The notes: generated by a model from the letters alone, not told the origin. DNA of 64,000 nucleotides from Cyanobacteria bacterium REEB459 (GCA_018970085.1 JAGWXD010000002.1:62001-126000), one strand, 5' to 3'. Counted from the first letter of the stretch, positions 45,705 through 56,201 are shown. Program-made: numbers and translations.

Positions 45705-46748
45705 ATGACAACTATCTTAGCTGTGGAAACAAGCTGTGATGAAACGGCCGTGGCAGTAGTTCGCGATCGCCAGATTCTCAGTAGCCTGGTTTCGTCTCAA
45801 ATCGACATCCACCAACCCTACGGCGGAGTCGTGCCTGAAGTTGCATCCCGGCAGCACGTTGTCACCCTGGCCGCAGCCCTAGACCAGGTTCTACCAGCCG
45901 CCGCGGTGGACTGGGCTGACATTGATGGCGTGGCCGCAACCTGTGCCCCGGGTTTAGTAGGGGCGTTGATGGTGGGCTTAACCACTGGAAAAACCCTGGC
46001 CATGGTTCATCGCAAGCCCTTTCTCGCGGTTCACCATCTGGAGGGCCATATCTACGCCAATTATCTGGCCCACCCCGATCTACAGCCACCTTTTCTGTGT
46101 CTGTTGGTGTCAGGGGGGCATACCAGCTTAATTGGGGTGAGGGGCTGTGGTGACTATGAAACCCTGGGACAAACCCGCGATGATGCGGCCGGAGAAGCCT
46201 TTGATAAGGTGGCCAGGTTACTGGGTCTGGGCTACCCGGGAGGGCCGATCCTTGATCGCCTGGCTCAACAGGGTAATTCTCGTGCCTATGCCCTGCCGGA
46301 AGGTAATATTTCCCTACCAGAGGGAGGATTTCATCCCTATGACTGTAGCTTTAGCGGCTTAAAGACGGCCATGCGGCGGCTGGTGGAAAAGCTTCAAGTC
46401 GAGGGCTGCGAGCCTCTCCCCGGAGCTGATTTAGCCGCTAGTTTTCAGGCTACAGTAGCCCGCAGCCTAACTCGACGGACCATTGCCTGTGCCCTAGATC
46501 ACGGCTTTAACACCATTGCCGTTGGCGGGGGAGTGGCCGCCAATGGGGGATTGCGCCAGCAACTCCAGGCGGCTGCCCAGGACCACCATTTGCGGGTTCT
46601 ATTTCCGCCCCTCAGCCTCTGCACCGATAATGCGGCTATGATTGCCGGCGCGGCCATCGATCACTTTCACCAGGGCCACCGGTCTAACTGGCAGGTAGGC
46701 GCTCAATCTCGCCTTGACCTGAGCCAGGTGATGCAACTCTATAGCTAA
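45705..46748 (+). CDS. tsaD: tRNA N6-adenosine threonylcarbamoyltransferase
   Basis: A 347-aa enzyme that installs threonylcarbamoyl on A37 of ANN-reading tRNAs. The start of the ASKHA fold is [16 protein letters not shown]. The metal histidines are H111 and H115 ([10 protein letters not shown]). Further motifs are [33 protein letters not shown], the [11 protein letters not shown] loop and [12 protein letters not shown] 45705 begins [10 protein letters not shown] at the family start; upstream codons to 45654 are extra. It diverges from psaF, an arrangement also seen in other cyanobacteria. cobM follows 7 bases after the stop. Confidence 0.96.
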   Translation: MTTILAVETSCDETAVAVVRDRQILSSLVSSQIDIHQPYGGVVPEVASRQHVVTLAAALDQVLPAAAVDWADIDGVAATCAPGLVGALMVGLTTGKTLAMVHRKPFLAVHHLEGHIYANYLAHPDLQPPFLCLLVSGGHTSLIGVRGCGDYETLGQTRDDAAGEAFDKVARLLGLGYPGGPILDRLAQQGNSRAYALPEGNISLPEGGFHPYDCSFSGLKTAMRRLVEKLQVEGCEPLPGADLAASFQATVARSLTRRTIACALDHGFNTIAVGGGVAANGGLRQQLQAAAQDHHLRVLFPPLSLCTDNAAMIAGAAIDHFHQGHRSNWQVGAQSRLDLSQVMQLYS

Positions 46749-46755
46749 AGCCGCT

Positions 46756-47640
46756 ATGATCCGGGCAGCCTCTCAAGCTGGTTATTTCCCTATGGTCTCT
46801 GGTCTTTCTTCTGCCCCTGGTCCGGTTGTCGGATTCCCGTCCCTTACCCCTGGAGTTTATATTGTTGGAGCCGGTCCCGGGGATCCTGAACTGTTAACTA
46901 TCAAGGCCCAGCGCCTACTAAGTCAGGCCGATGCGGTTCTCTACGCCAATTCCCTGGTGCCCAAACAAATTTTAGAGTGGGTACGGGCCGATGCCGATCG
47001 CATTGGTACCGCTAACCTCACCCTGGAGGACATCCTGCCCCTAATGATTAAACGGGTGCGGGCCGGACAGGCAGTGGTGCGGTTACAGTCTGGCGATCCC
47101 AGTCTCTACAGCGCTATCCACGAGCAGATGCAGGCTCTGGCAGCCGCGGCCATTCCGTTTGAGGTGATCCCCGGCATCAGTGCCTACCAAGCAGCGGCAG
47201 CCCGGCTGAAGACGGAACTGACAATTCCAGGGCTGGTGCAGTCAATTATCTTAACTCGCATCAGTGGCCGTACCGAGGTGCCCGCCGGGGAAGACCTGGC
47301 CGCCCTGGCGGCCCACCAAACCAGCCTCTGTCTCTACCTCAGTGCTCGCCATGTAGAGGCAGCCCAGGCCCAGCTACTGCTACATTACCCACCCCAGACA
47401 CCGGTGGCAGTGTGTTATCGCTTGGGCTGGCCAGATGAGCAAATCTGGCGAGTTCCCCTGGAGGCCATGGCCGCCCTCACCCACCGCTATGGGTTAATTC
47501 GCACCACCCTGTACCTGATCAGTCCGGCCCTGGGCATGGCCCCCGATGCCGAGATTGCCGCCGCCGCCCAGGAACAGCAGGAGACTCGGCGATCTCGTCT
47601 TTACAATCCTGACCATAGCCATCTATTTCGGCCCTGCTAG
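46756..47640 (+). CDS. cobM: Precorrin-4 C11-methyltransferase
   Basis: A SAM-dependent tetrapyrrole methyltransferase of 294 aa in the corrin ring pathway. The family motif VYIVGAGPGDPELLTIKAQRLL follows a 30-residue leader; VVRLQSGDPSLYSAIHEQ and FEVIPGISAYQAAAA are the second and third conserved blocks. Two starts are possible (46756 and 46792). Its partner gene cobN is 33 kb away, so B12 genes are scattered, as is common in cyanobacteria. It begins 7 bases after tsaD, so a shared transcript is likely. Confidence 0.92.
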   Translation: MIRAASQAGYFPMVSGLSSAPGPVVGFPSLTPGVYIVGAGPGDPELLTIKAQRLLSQADAVLYANSLVPKQILEWVRADADRIGTANLTLEDILPLMIKRVRAGQAVVRLQSGDPSLYSAIHEQMQALAAAAIPFEVIPGISAYQAAAARLKTELTIPGLVQSIILTRISGRTEVPAGEDLAALAAHQTSLCLYLSARHVEAAQAQLLLHYPPQTPVAVCYRLGWPDEQIWRVPLEAMAALTHRYGLIRTTLYLISPALGMAPDAEIAAAAQEQQETRRSRLYNPDHSHLFRPC

Positions 47641-47801
47641 CCACCCCCAGAGCATCACCAGCGAGGGGCTGAGGTAACGGCAGGTCTGGCTCTAGATTTG
47701 TCGCTAAGTCTTTAGCAGATCGATTAGAAATGTGCCCCATACCGGCTGCCAGGATCGTGCAAATGGCCGATCTTTCTCCCTAATCAAGATCAAGTATCCC
47801 C

Positions 47802-47830
47802 TTGCTCCTTTATCATTAAATTGCTATAGG
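47802..47830 (+). promoter_or_regulatory. Possible promoter of the FHA gene
   Basis: TTGCTC (47802-47807), 17-base spacer, TATAGG (47825-47830), ending 22 bases before the GTG start. Confidence 0.45.
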
Positions 47831-47852
47831 AAGAACCCGTGGATACACTGAA

Positions 47853-48158
47853 GTGATCACCCTTTCACTGTTGCACCCTCTCCATAAAACCGCCGTTCAA
47901 AGTTGGGCTTTTGAACAGGAGCCTCTGATTCGCATTGGTCGGGCTACCGATAGCCACGTCATTCTCTATAGTGCGGTAGTATCCAGGCATCATGCTGAGC
48001 TGCACCGAACTGACCAGGGCTGGATGGTCAAAAGTCTGGGGACCAACGGCACCTATCTCGATGGTCAACGCATTACCTGCGTAGCGGTGGAAAACGGTAC
48101 CGTTATTCGCCTGGCCCGTTCGGGGCCCAATATTCAAATCCATATTCAAGATGAATGA
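47853..48158 (+). CDS. FHA domain protein, 101 aa
   Basis: A single forkhead-associated domain that binds phosphothreonine peptides. The hallmark residues are present: IRIGRATDSHVIL, then SRHHAEL and NGTYLDGQRI. Nothing else is attached. Such stand-alone proteins usually pair with Ser/Thr kinases, none of which lies nearby. The start is GTG 47853, after a consensus-like promoter at 47802-47830. A palindrome and a T-run terminator follow within 125 bases. Confidence 0.9.
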   Translation: MITLSLLHPLHKTAVQSWAFEQEPLIRIGRATDSHVILYSAVVSRHHAELHRTDQGWMVKSLGTNGTYLDGQRITCVAVENGTVIRLARSGPNIQIHIQDE

Positions 48159-48216
48159 GGGGTCTCGCCCCCTGCCCCCCAATGGGTCCTCTGAATACAA
48201 TGGGAGATACAAATTC

Positions 48217-48233
48217 CATGCGAATTTCGCATG
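48217..48233. repeat. Perfect 17-base palindrome
   Basis: CATGCGAA-T-TTCGCATG in the FHA 3' region, 25 bases before the terminator at 48258. Confidence 0.6.
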
Positions 48234-48257
48234 TTGCGTCAATCCCTCTCTAGGTAA

Positions 48258-48281
48258 GGTCACTGCGGTGGCCTTTTTTTT
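48258..48281 (+). terminator. Intrinsic terminator after FHA
   Basis: GGTCAC-TGCG-GTGGCC (48258-48273, one G-T pair) followed by eight T (48274-48281). Confidence 0.8.
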
Positions 48282-48283
48282 AG

Positions 48284-48570
48284 CCCGGCAGTATACCTCC
48301 ACGGAGAATCGCCAACGCCAGGGTTCGAGATCGCCCTTAGTGCTCCGGTTCGTTTTATATTAAACTGTTGCAGCTATTTGTATTAGGGTATTGCAGCTGC
48401 TTATATTAGGATTGACTAAACCCCTGAGGGCAGCCTCAACCCGTCGATGGGATGGCTCGTCAGCGGGGCTGGGGCCAACAAAGCCCAGGCTAGTTCAGCC
48501 CTCCGCCTCGCCGGTGTCGCCTCAAAGCTCGCTAGACCCTTGCATTTGCCCTTGATTGGAGGGTTTTTCT
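48284..48570. other. proS upstream region with 23-base periodic motif
   Basis: TTATATTA (48355), TTGTATTA (48378) and TTATATTA (48401) recur at exactly 23-base steps. The last two are part of 20-mers that agree in 17 positions (48368-48387 and 48391-48410). TTGTAT/TATATT with an 18-base spacer could be the proS promoter. No gene in the remaining bases. Confidence 0.5.
48378..48407 (+). promoter_or_regulatory. Possible proS promoter
   Basis: TTGTAT (48378-48383) and TATATT (48402-48407), 18-base spacer, about 160 bases before the proS ATG. It coincides with the 23-base periodic motif. Confidence 0.35.
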
Positions 48571-50382
48571 ATGCGCCTGTCCCAAATGTTATTTGTCACC
48601 CTGCGGGAGGACCCGGCAGAGGCCGAAATTCCCAGCCATAAATTACTGTTGCGGGCTGGCTACATTCGTCGCCTGGCCAGTGGGGTCTATGCCTACCTGC
48701 CTCTGCTCTGGCGGGTACTGACTAAGATTTCTGCCATCATTCGGGCCGAGATGGAGACCACAGGAGCCCAGGAATGTCTGCTGCCCCAATTGCAGCCTGC
48801 GGATCTGTGGCGGGAATCGGGACGTTGGGAAACCTATACCAAGGCCGAAGGCATTATGTTTTCTCTGGTTGATCGACGCCAACAGGAAATGGGATTAGGC
48901 CCTACCCACGAGGAAATTATTACGGCCATCGCCCGGGATATGGTGCAATCCTACCGCCAGTTACCCCTCCATTTGTATCAGATTCAAACTAAGTTTCGAG
49001 ATGAAATCCGTCCCCGGTTTGGCTTAATGCGGGGTCGAGAGTTCATCATGAAGGATGGCTATTCCTTCCATACCGATGAGGCTAGTCTGAGGCAAACCTA
49101 TCAACAGATGTACCGCTCTTATGGGGCGATTCTAAGCCGTTGCGGCCTGGAGTTTCGGGCCGTGGAAGCAGATTCAGGGGCGATCGGTGGTTCGGGGTCG
49201 ACGGAGTTTATGGTGCTGGCCGCTGCCGGGGAGGATGAAGTCCTCTACAGCAGCGATGGTACCTACGCCGCCAATGTGGAAAAGGCCGTATCCCTGCCCC
49301 CGCTGGCGGTACCCTCTGGCTTCAGGGAATTGACTACCCTGGCCACTCCCGATACCGCCACCATTGAGACCCTGACCCAGTTTTTAGGCTGCGCTGCCAG
49401 CCAAATTGTAAAAAATGTGGTGTACCAGGTGCTATTTGATGGCGACCAGACAGTCCTGGTGTTGGTCAGCCTGCGGGGAGACCAGGAGGTAAACGAGGTG
49501 AAGCTGACTAACGAGTTGACTAAGCTGGCTCCCGGCTACGGCGGCACAACGGTATTAGCCTTAACCGTACCCGACCCGGCGGCCCAGGCAGCCTGGGCCG
49601 CCAAACCCCTACCCCTGGGCTACATCGGCCCCGATTTAGAGGATAGCTACATTCAATCTGGCCGGCAGAATATCGCCCCGAGCTTTGTGCGCCTGGTGGA
49701 TAGAACAGCGGCGGACCTCCAGGACTTTGTTACCGGCGCTAACCAGGCAGGTTACCACCGGGTCGGAGTCAATTGGGGCGATCAGTGCCCCCGGCCAGAG
49801 CGGCTGGTTGATATCCGCAGGGCGATGGCCGGTGACCGGGCTTGCCATGATCCTGAGCAACGGCTACAAACGGCTAGGGGAATTGAAATTGGCCACATTT
49901 TCCAGTTGGGTACCAAGTATTCCCAGGCCCTGGGCGCCACCTACACCAGCGAAACCGGTGAGGAACTGCCCCTGGTCATGGGCTGCTATGGCATTGGGGT
50001 ATCCCGACTGGCTCAAGCAGCGGTGGAGCAGTCCTACGACAACAATGGTATTGTCTGGCCAATGGCGATCGCGCCTTATCAGGCCATTGTAGTGATTCCC
50101 AATCTGGGGGAACTGGCCCAGGTTGAAGCCGCCACCCAGCTCTACAGTCAACTCTGGGAAGCTGGAGTTGAAACCCTCTTAGATGACCGCAACGAGCGCG
50201 CTGGGGTTAAGTTTAAAGACGCTGACTTAATTGGCATACCCTATCGTATTGTCACCGGTCGAGCCCTGGCAGAGGGTAAGGTGGAGGTGGTAGAGCGGGC
50301 TAGCGGTAAATCGGAAAACATTGCCCTGGATGCGGTGGTAGCCTGGATCCAGCAACGTATCTTAAATAGCCTTGCCGCCTAG
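48571..50382 (+). CDS. proS: Prolyl-tRNA synthetase
   Basis: A class II aminoacyl-tRNA synthetase, 603 aa, charging tRNA-Pro. Motif 2 and 3 regions appear in the blocks [26 protein letters not shown] and [18 protein letters not shown]. Between them, about residues 225-400, is the editing (INS) domain of the bacterial type, which removes Ala-tRNA-Pro. The anticodon-binding domain closes the chain ([23 protein letters not shown]). The start is ATG 48571 after GGAGG; an in-frame TTG upstream is rejected. The upstream region has a periodic motif. Confidence 0.96.
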   Translation: MRLSQMLFVTLREDPAEAEIPSHKLLLRAGYIRRLASGVYAYLPLLWRVLTKISAIIRAEMETTGAQECLLPQLQPADLWRESGRWETYTKAEGIMFSLVDRRQQEMGLGPTHEEIITAIARDMVQSYRQLPLHLYQIQTKFRDEIRPRFGLMRGREFIMKDGYSFHTDEASLRQTYQQMYRSYGAILSRCGLEFRAVEADSGAIGGSGSTEFMVLAAAGEDEVLYSSDGTYAANVEKAVSLPPLAVPSGFRELTTLATPDTATIETLTQFLGCAASQIVKNVVYQVLFDGDQTVLVLVSLRGDQEVNEVKLTNELTKLAPGYGGTTVLALTVPDPAAQAAWAAKPLPLGYIGPDLEDSYIQSGRQNIAPSFVRLVDRTAADLQDFVTGANQAGYHRVGVNWGDQCPRPERLVDIRRAMAGDRACHDPEQRLQTARGIEIGHIFQLGTKYSQALGATYTSETGEELPLVMGCYGIGVSRLAQAAVEQSYDNNGIVWPMAIAPYQAIVVIPNLGELAQVEAATQLYSQLWEAGVETLLDDRNERAGVKFKDADLIGIPYRIVTGRALAEGKVEVVERASGKSENIALDAVVAWIQQRILNSLAA

Positions 50383-50424
50383 CTATCCCTGGAGCCGGGT
50401 CTAAGGCCACCCCTGTGGCCAATC

Positions 50425-51474
50425 CTAAGGATAGAAGGTCACCGCGGGCAACCCTAAAGACTCTTCCAGGCCCAACATGAGGTTAAGACATTGGACGGCC
50501 TGGGAGGCCTGGCCCTTCATCAGGTTATCAATGGCTGACATAACAATCACCCGGCCAGTACGGGGATCCACCTCAATGCCCAGAAAACACCGGTTAGTTC
50601 CCCAAGCCCATTTGGTTTGTGGGTAAACCCCAGGGGGTAATAGGGTAATCCAGGGGGAGGAGCGATAAAAGGCGCTATAGATAGTCAGCAGGTCATCCCT
50701 GACCAGGCCAGGGTCCCGCAGAGTGGCATAGACCGTAGAGAGAATACCCCGCACCATGGGAATCAGGTGGGGGGTAAATTGAACGGTGACCTCGTGGCGG
50801 GCCAGATGACTACAAATTTGTTCGATTTCTGGAGTGTGGCGGTGTCGGGTCACCCCGTAGGCGGCTAGGGAGTTGCTGGCTTCTGCCAGGAGCATGGCGG
50901 TTTTGGCCACCCGCCCACCCCCAGAGGTACCAGACTTGGCGTCAATAATCAGGGTTTCGGGCTGGGCTAATCCCTGCTTTAACAAGGGAGCAATGGCCAG
51001 CAAGCTGGCGGTGGGATAGCAGCCCGGGCAGCCCACCAGGCGGGCGCTACGCAGGCGATCGCGAAATAACTCGGGTAAGCCGTAAACCGCTTCTGCCGCC
51101 ACCGTCTGGTCCTGCCGTTCTACCTTATACCAATCGGTGTAAATGGCCAGATTCTCAAAGCGATAGTCCGCTGACAAATCCAGAACCCGACAGCCCTTTT
51201 CTAGTAGGACCGGAGCCATGGTGCAGGCGAGGCCATTAGGTAGGGAAAGAAAGACTACCTGGCAGCGATCGCCAATCACCTCTAGATCCACCGGTTCCAC
51301 CGTGAGCTTAATCTGGTCAGCAAGATGGGGATAGATATCGGTGTAGGGTTGCCCGGCGCTACTGTCGCCCCCCAGGTAGGTCAGTTCCACCGCTGGATGG
51401 TCGCTGAGCAGGCGCACCAGTTGAACTCCACCGTAACCAGAAGCTCCGACGATGCCTACGGAAACTTTCTCCAT
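50425..51474 (-). CDS. argC: N-acetyl-gamma-glutamyl-phosphate reductase
   Basis: An NADP-dependent enzyme (349 aa) of arginine synthesis. The dinucleotide motif [18 protein letters not shown] is at the N-terminus; the catalytic cysteine is C152 in [16 protein letters not shown] later HRHTPEIEQ segment carries the active-site His. An upstream GTG (51483) gives three extra residues; the ATG at 51474 is chosen. It converges on proS with about 40 bases between the ends. Confidence 0.96.
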   Translation of the reverse strand: MEKVSVGIVGASGYGGVQLVRLLSDHPAVELTYLGGDSSAGQPYTDIYPHLADQIKLTVEPVDLEVIGDRCQVVFLSLPNGLACTMAPVLLEKGCRVLDLSADYRFENLAIYTDWYKVERQDQTVAAEAVYGLPELFRDRLRSARLVGCPGCYPTASLLAIAPLLKQGLAQPETLIIDAKSGTSGGGRVAKTAMLLAEASNSLAAYGVTRHRHTPEIEQICSHLARHEVTVQFTPHLIPMVRGILSTVYATLRDPGLVRDDLLTIYSAFYRSSPWITLLPPGVYPQTKWAWGTNRCFLGIEVDPRTGRVIVMSAIDNLMKGQASQAVQCLNLMLGLEESLGLPAVTFYP

Positions 51475-51628
51475 GGATATCACGCCTCTGCCGAGTCAGG
51501 ACTAAGAGCAAACAATAACGAAATCTGGCAAAACATAGCACAGATATTGGCATAACTACCGGAATTTTGCCATTGATAAAGCCAATCCCCCGCTCCTGAT
51601 CAGATTCCTACCCCGGCTAGCTATGACC

Positions 51629-52717
51629 CTAGGCCAGATCGGCAAATACCTGTTGAACCGCTGGGTGGACCAGTTTGCCATGCCTCACATTTAATCCCTC
51701 CGCTAGGCCCCGATCGCTTTGCAGAGCCGCGTCTATGCCCTGGTTAGCCAGTTTTAGCACGTAGGGGGCGGTGGCGTTACTCAGGGCCTGGGTTGCAGTC
51801 CAGGGGACCGCTCCGGGCATATTGGGAACCCCAAAGTGGACAACACCGTACTCTATGTAGGTGGGGTGGCTATGACTGGTGGGCCGTAGGGTTTCAATGC
51901 ACCCCCCCTGATCAACAGCGACATCAATAATGACTGAGCCCGGTGTCATCGCCGCCACCAGATCCCTGGTGACCAGAAGAGGCGCTCGGCGTCCAGGTAC
52001 CAGCACCGCTCCAATTAACAGATCGGCCTGGGGAACCACCCTGGCAATCTGACTAGGGCTGCTGCAGAGCAATTCTACCCGGGAGCCAAACAGGGTCTCT
52101 AGGTAGGCCAGGCGATCTACGTTGATATCGATAATCTGAACTCTGGCCCCCAGGCCCACCGCCATTTTAGCGGCTTCGGCACCAACCACCCCGCCGCCTA
52201 AAATCACCACCAGCCCTGGGGAAACCCCCGGCATACCTCCCAGCAATACCCCCCGCCCGCCTTGCTGGCGTTCTAGATAACGGGCTCCAAACTGGATAGA
52301 TAGGCGACCCGCAATAATACTCATGGGGGTTAACAGGGGCAGCCGGCCAGCACTGGTTGTGACGGTTTCGTAGGCGATCGCCGTCATGCCACTGGCCAGC
52401 AGCGCCTCCGTCAGGGCGCGCTCGGCAGCCAGGTGAAGGTAGGTAAACAGCACCAGGTCAGGACGAAAAAAGTCATATTCTGAGGGCTGGGGTTCCTTAA
52501 CCTTCACCACCAGCTGTTGTTGCCAGGCGATCGCCCGATCTACGACCAGGGTAGCCCCTGCTTGCTGGTAATCTTCATCTTTAAAACCCGAACCCTCTCC
52601 AGCTGAGGCTTCCACCACCACCCGATGGCCTTGTTGGCAGAGACTGTGGACAACGGCCGGAGTTAACCCGACGCGAAACTCCTGGTCCTTGATTTCCCGG
52701 GGAACTCCAATGTCCAT
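51629..52717 (-). CDS. ald: Alanine dehydrogenase
   Basis: An NAD-dependent enzyme, 362 aa, for alanine/pyruvate interconversion. Family signs: MDIGVPREIKDQEFRVGLTP at the start, an AYETV segment, VVILGGGVVGAEAAKMAVGLGA as the NAD motif, and GGCIETLRPTSHSHPTYIEYGVVHFGVPNMPGAVP given here only in part. The length fits. It stands alone, separated from argC by about 155 bases and preceded by a 219-base gap in which nothing else was seen. Confidence 0.94.
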   Translation of the reverse strand: MDIGVPREIKDQEFRVGLTPAVVHSLCQQGHRVVVEASAGEGSGFKDEDYQQAGATLVVDRAIAWQQQLVVKVKEPQPSEYDFFRPDLVLFTYLHLAAERALTEALLASGMTAIAYETVTTSAGRLPLLTPMSIIAGRLSIQFGARYLERQQGGRGVLLGGMPGVSPGLVVILGGGVVGAEAAKMAVGLGARVQIIDINVDRLAYLETLFGSRVELLCSSPSQIARVVPQADLLIGAVLVPGRRAPLLVTRDLVAAMTPGSVIIDVAVDQGGCIETLRPTSHSHPTYIEYGVVHFGVPNMPGAVPWTATQALSNATAPYVLKLANQGIDAALQSDRGLAEGLNVRHGKLVHPAVQQVFADLA

Positions 52718-52936
52718 GGTTAAACCAATGAAAGGACAGTCAATTCACGGCCCCCTTGCCGCCCACCGTCATTATATCGCCTTAGTCTACCGGCTTAAGG
52801 CCTGATTAATCGCTCCAAGTTGGCTCTACCAGAAGGGTCTGGCTCACCTCTAAGGGGCCCGTAAGCCCCTGGTTTCCCAACCGATGTGCTTAGACATTCA
52901 TAGGTATGGTCTATGGGAAAAACTATCCGTCTCGGG

Positions 52937-53386
52937 TTATGCCCCTGGTTGACAACCAGGACGACGACCGTAAAAGCGGTACTGCCAGTAGTCCTGCAAC
53001 ATGCGGTCATGGTCAAAGCAAAGCGGCTGGGGCATATCCCAGGCATGAACGATAGCGATGGTTTTGGCGTCATCAGCAGCCACCGGGTCCCGATTAGCCG
53101 TAGCCAGAAAAACCACACTCAGGGTATGTTGCCGGGGGTCACGGGCTGGATCGGAATACACACCCAACTGCTCAACCAGAGTAACCACCAGCTGGGTTTC
53201 CTCCAGGGCTTCTCGCCGGGCAGCGGTTTCTACCGACTCACCGTAGTCTACAAATCCCCCGGGTAGAGCCCATCCCAGGGGCGGATGAGCGCGCTCAATC
53301 AAGACAATTGGGCGGTGGGGGCGGTGTATCAGTTCAATGATCACATCAACGGTAGGTACTGGATTACGGAAGGAAGCAACAGCCAT
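52937..53386 (-). CDS. NUDIX hydrolase, 149 aa
   Basis: A hydrolase of nucleoside diphosphate derivatives. The Nudix box reads GFVDYGESVETAARREALEE, followed by TQLV, so the usual Gly after EE-x is Gln; all acidic metal ligands (REALEE) are kept. An ADP-ribose or NADH pyrophosphatase role is usual for this length and for the LPGGF-type start, but the substrate is not known. It diverges from malQ; the region between them (53387-53550) contains no further gene. Confidence 0.85.
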   Translation of the reverse strand: MAVASFRNPVPTVDVIIELIHRPHRPIVLIERAHPPLGWALPGGFVDYGESVETAARREALEETQLVVTLVEQLGVYSDPARDPRQHTLSVVFLATANRDPVAADDAKTIAIVHAWDMPQPLCFDHDRMLQDYWQYRFYGRRPGCQPGA

Positions 53387-53550
53387 AGTCGATTGGTTAT
53401 AGCGGGTATAGGTTGATCACAATCACAGATTTAATAACTTTGCCATCGGTCTCAGGGATGATCCTTGGGCTCGGCAAAGAATCCTCTGCTAATCAAATCA
53501 TCAAGCGTCCTTACCGTGCTAAAGTCAACTGGAATCGCACAGGATTGACC

Positions 53551-55086
53551 ATGCCCTTTCCCAGAGCCAGTGGCATTTTATTACATCCCACCTCCCTGCC
53601 AAGCCCCTGGGGAATTGGTGATCTAGGACCTGCTGCCTACGCATTTGTTGACTTTCTGGCAGCCGCCGGTCAGCAACTCTGGCAAATCCTGCCACTGGGA
53701 CCACCGGGCCATGGCAACTCTCCCTACATGGGCTACTCCTCCATGGCTGGTAATCCCCTGTTGATTAGCCTGGATCAACTCTGCGATCGCGGCTGGCTAG
53801 AGCCTGAAGAACTTCAAGACCTGACCGGTCTGCCCGATCAGAGGGTAGCCTTTGACCGGGTCATTCCCCTAAAAACGGCTCTGCTAGAGCGAGCGGCTCG
53901 CCGCTTCCAGGCCAGTGCCTCTGAGGCTGACCAACAAGACTTTGCCCAGTTTTGTGCCAATTGCCACTTCTGGGTAGAGGAGTACGCCTTTTTCATGGCC
54001 CTCAAACATACCTTTGGGGGGGCTAGCTGGAGCCAGTGGGATCACCCCATTGCTCGCCGGCAGCCAAGGGTGCTGCAAGAATGGCGAGAGACCCTCAGCA
54101 GTGATATTTTCTGCCATAAGTTTCTACAGTTTGAATTTCATCGCCAGTGGCGTCACCTCAAGCAGTATGCCAACGATCGCCAGATTCAGATTATTGGTGA
54201 CATCCCTATCTACGTAGCCCATGACAGCGTTGATGTCTGGGCCTTTCCAGAGAATTTTATGATTGACCCGGACACCCTGGCCCCGGCTGAAATGGCCGGG
54301 GTCCCTCCTGATTATTTCAGCGAAACCGGGCAACTCTGGGGCAACCCCATCTATAACTGGAAACAACTACAGCAGGACGGCTTTAATTGGTGGATTCAAC
54401 GCCTCAAGGCTTTACTGGACTACGTGGATTTAATTCGAGTCGATCATTTTCGAGGGCTTCAAGCTTACTGGAGCGTTCCGGCTGGGGAAACGACTGCTAT
54501 CCATGGTGCCTGGGTGGAGGCCCCAGGGGTAGAGCTGTTTGAAACCATTCGGCAAGAACTGGGCAGCCTACCTATTCTGGCCGAAGACCTGGGGTTAATT
54601 ACCCCTGAGGTGGAGGAGCTGCGCGATCGCTTTGAGTTTCCGGGCATGAAGATTCTCCACTTTGCCTTTGGTTCCGACAGCGCTAACCCCTACCTACCCA
54701 TTAACTACGATCGCAATAGCGTGGTTTACACCGGCACCCACGACAACAATACGACCCTGGGCTGGTTTGACCAGCTCTCTGACCATGAAAAAGAGCGCCT
54801 ACTGCTTTACGTGGGCTGCTTTGCTCCAGAGGGTATTCACTGGACAATGATTCGCCTAGCGTTGATGTCCATCGCCAACCAGGCTATTATTCCCCTCCAG
54901 GATTTGCTGGGCTGTGGCAGTGACAGCCGGATGAATAGTCCGGGGCTGTCAGAGGGCAACTGGGAGTGGCGCTACCCCAAGCAGTCCCTGGGCCCAGAGC
55001 TAGCCCAACAACTGCGAGCCTTAACCGAGCTATCTAATCGGGCAGCCCGGCCCCAAGAACCTCTGAACTGGGAAGAGGGAGGCTAA
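53551..55086 (+). CDS. malQ: 4-alpha-glucanotransferase (amylomaltase)
   Basis: A GH77 enzyme (511 aa) that moves alpha-1,4-glucan segments between acceptors. Opening block MPFPRASGILLHPTSLPSPW; catalytic-region motifs are DLIRVDHFRGLQAYW (with the nucleophile Asp), LPILAEDLGLITPEVEEL (acid/base Glu) and YTGTHDNNTTLGWF (stabilising Asp). The ORF extends upstream to a TTG at 53413, but the conserved protein begins at 53551. The recA gene converges 6 bases after the stop. It probably acts with glgA in storage glucan metabolism. Confidence 0.95.
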   Translation: MPFPRASGILLHPTSLPSPWGIGDLGPAAYAFVDFLAAAGQQLWQILPLGPPGHGNSPYMGYSSMAGNPLLISLDQLCDRGWLEPEELQDLTGLPDQRVAFDRVIPLKTALLERAARRFQASASEADQQDFAQFCANCHFWVEEYAFFMALKHTFGGASWSQWDHPIARRQPRVLQEWRETLSSDIFCHKFLQFEFHRQWRHLKQYANDRQIQIIGDIPIYVAHDSVDVWAFPENFMIDPDTLAPAEMAGVPPDYFSETGQLWGNPIYNWKQLQQDGFNWWIQRLKALLDYVDLIRVDHFRGLQAYWSVPAGETTAIHGAWVEAPGVELFETIRQELGSLPILAEDLGLITPEVEELRDRFEFPGMKILHFAFGSDSANPYLPINYDRNSVVYTGTHDNNTTLGWFDQLSDHEKERLLLYVGCFAPEGIHWTMIRLALMSIANQAIIPLQDLLGCGSDSRMNSPGLSEGNWEWRYPKQSLGPELAQQLRALTELSNRAARPQEPLNWEEGG

Positions 55087-55092
55087 CCCGGA

Positions 55093-56151
55093 TTAAAGCA
55101 TATCCTCCTCCAGGTCGTCTTCGCCGGCTTCTACGGTGACGGGAGCACCGTTAATAGCCAGTTTTTCCCGCACCTGGGCCTCAACTCTGGCGGCAAAGGT
55201 AGGGTCTTCCTGCAACCGCACCACGGTGTTGTCCCGGCCCTGGGCAACATTCTCGCCATCGTAGCTATACCAAGCCCCCTTACGGACAATCACCCCGGTT
55301 TGTTCGGCCAGGTCTACCAAACAGCCCAGGGTAGAGATGCCCTGCCCAAAGAGAATATCAAACTCCGCAATGCGGAAGGGCGGAGCCACTTTATTTTTGG
55401 CCACCTTCACCTTAGCCCTAATACCGTATTCCTCTGTACCCTTCTTCAAGGTTTGAATCCGACGAATATCCAGACGAACAGAGGCATAAAACTTAAGGGC
55501 GTTACCCCCGGTGGTGGTTTCTGGGTTACCGTAGGAAACCCCAATTTTTTGCCGCAGCTGATTCAAAAAAATCACTGTACATTGAGACTTACCAATGCTG
55601 CCAGTAATTTTGCGTAGGGCCTGACTCATCAGACGAGCCTGTAAGCCGACGTGGGCATCCCCCATCTCGCCTTCAATTTCTGCCCGGGGTACCAGGGCGG
55701 CTACAGAGTCAATCACCACCACATCAATAGCGGAGGACCGCACGAGCTGATCTACCACCTCTAGCCCCATTTCCCCAGTATCGGGCTGGGACACCAGTAA
55801 CTCGTCGATATTCACCCCTAGAGCCTTAGCATAAACCGGATCGAGAGCGTGTTCAGCATCCACAAAGGCGGCTACTCCGCCAGCTTTTTGCACCTCAGCA
55901 ACGGCGTGGAGGGCAACGGTGGTTTTACCCGAGCTTTCCGGACCGTAGATTTCAATCACCCGCCCCTTAGGCAGCCCACCCCCCAGGGCCAGATCGAGGG
56001 TCAGAGCACCGGTGGGAATGGTTTCCACCTGCATGCGACTAGCTTCTCCCAGCCGCATAATAGAGCCTTTACCAAAGTTGCGCTCAATCTGGTTGAGGAC
56101 CAGGGAAAGTGCTTTCTGCTTTTCGGAAACGTCGTTATTTTTAGAAGCCAT
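55093..56151 (-). CDS. recA: Recombinase RecA
   Basis: The ATPase for homologous recombination and SOS induction, 352 aa. Walker [13 protein letters not shown] starts at residue 70; Walker B region [12 protein letters not shown] follows, then loop L1/L2 segments and the [19 protein letters not shown] block. The C-terminus is acidic ([12 protein letters not shown]), as usual. A dyad GGTTAT-GTT-ATAACC (56187-56201) lies 36-50 bases upstream and overlaps a TATAAC -10-like sequence; no classical LexA site (AGTAC...GTACT) is visible. Confidence 0.98.
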   Translation of the reverse strand: MASKNNDVSEKQKALSLVLNQIERNFGKGSIMRLGEASRMQVETIPTGALTLDLALGGGLPKGRVIEIYGPESSGKTTVALHAVAEVQKAGGVAAFVDAEHALDPVYAKALGVNIDELLVSQPDTGEMGLEVVDQLVRSSAIDVVVIDSVAALVPRAEIEGEMGDAHVGLQARLMSQALRKITGSIGKSQCTVIFLNQLRQKIGVSYGNPETTTGGNALKFYASVRLDIRRIQTLKKGTEEYGIRAKVKVAKNKVAPPFRIAEFDILFGQGISTLGCLVDLAEQTGVIVRKGAWYSYDGENVAQGRDNTVVRLQEDPTFAARVEAQVREKLAINGAPVTVEAGEDDLEEDML

Positions 56152-56186
56152 GGTTACCTGGAACTGGGAGAAATGGGTAAGTGGGT

Positions 56187-56201
56187 GGTTATGTTATAAC
56201 C
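56187..56201. promoter_or_regulatory. Perfect dyad in the recA promoter region
   Basis: GGTTAT-GTT-ATAACC; on the recA strand it contains TATAAC, a possible -10. It may be an operator. Confidence 0.45.

Noticed and set aside
52795-53118. 107-codon minus-strand frame
   Set aside because: Overlaps the NUDIX gene in another frame and has no supporting pattern.
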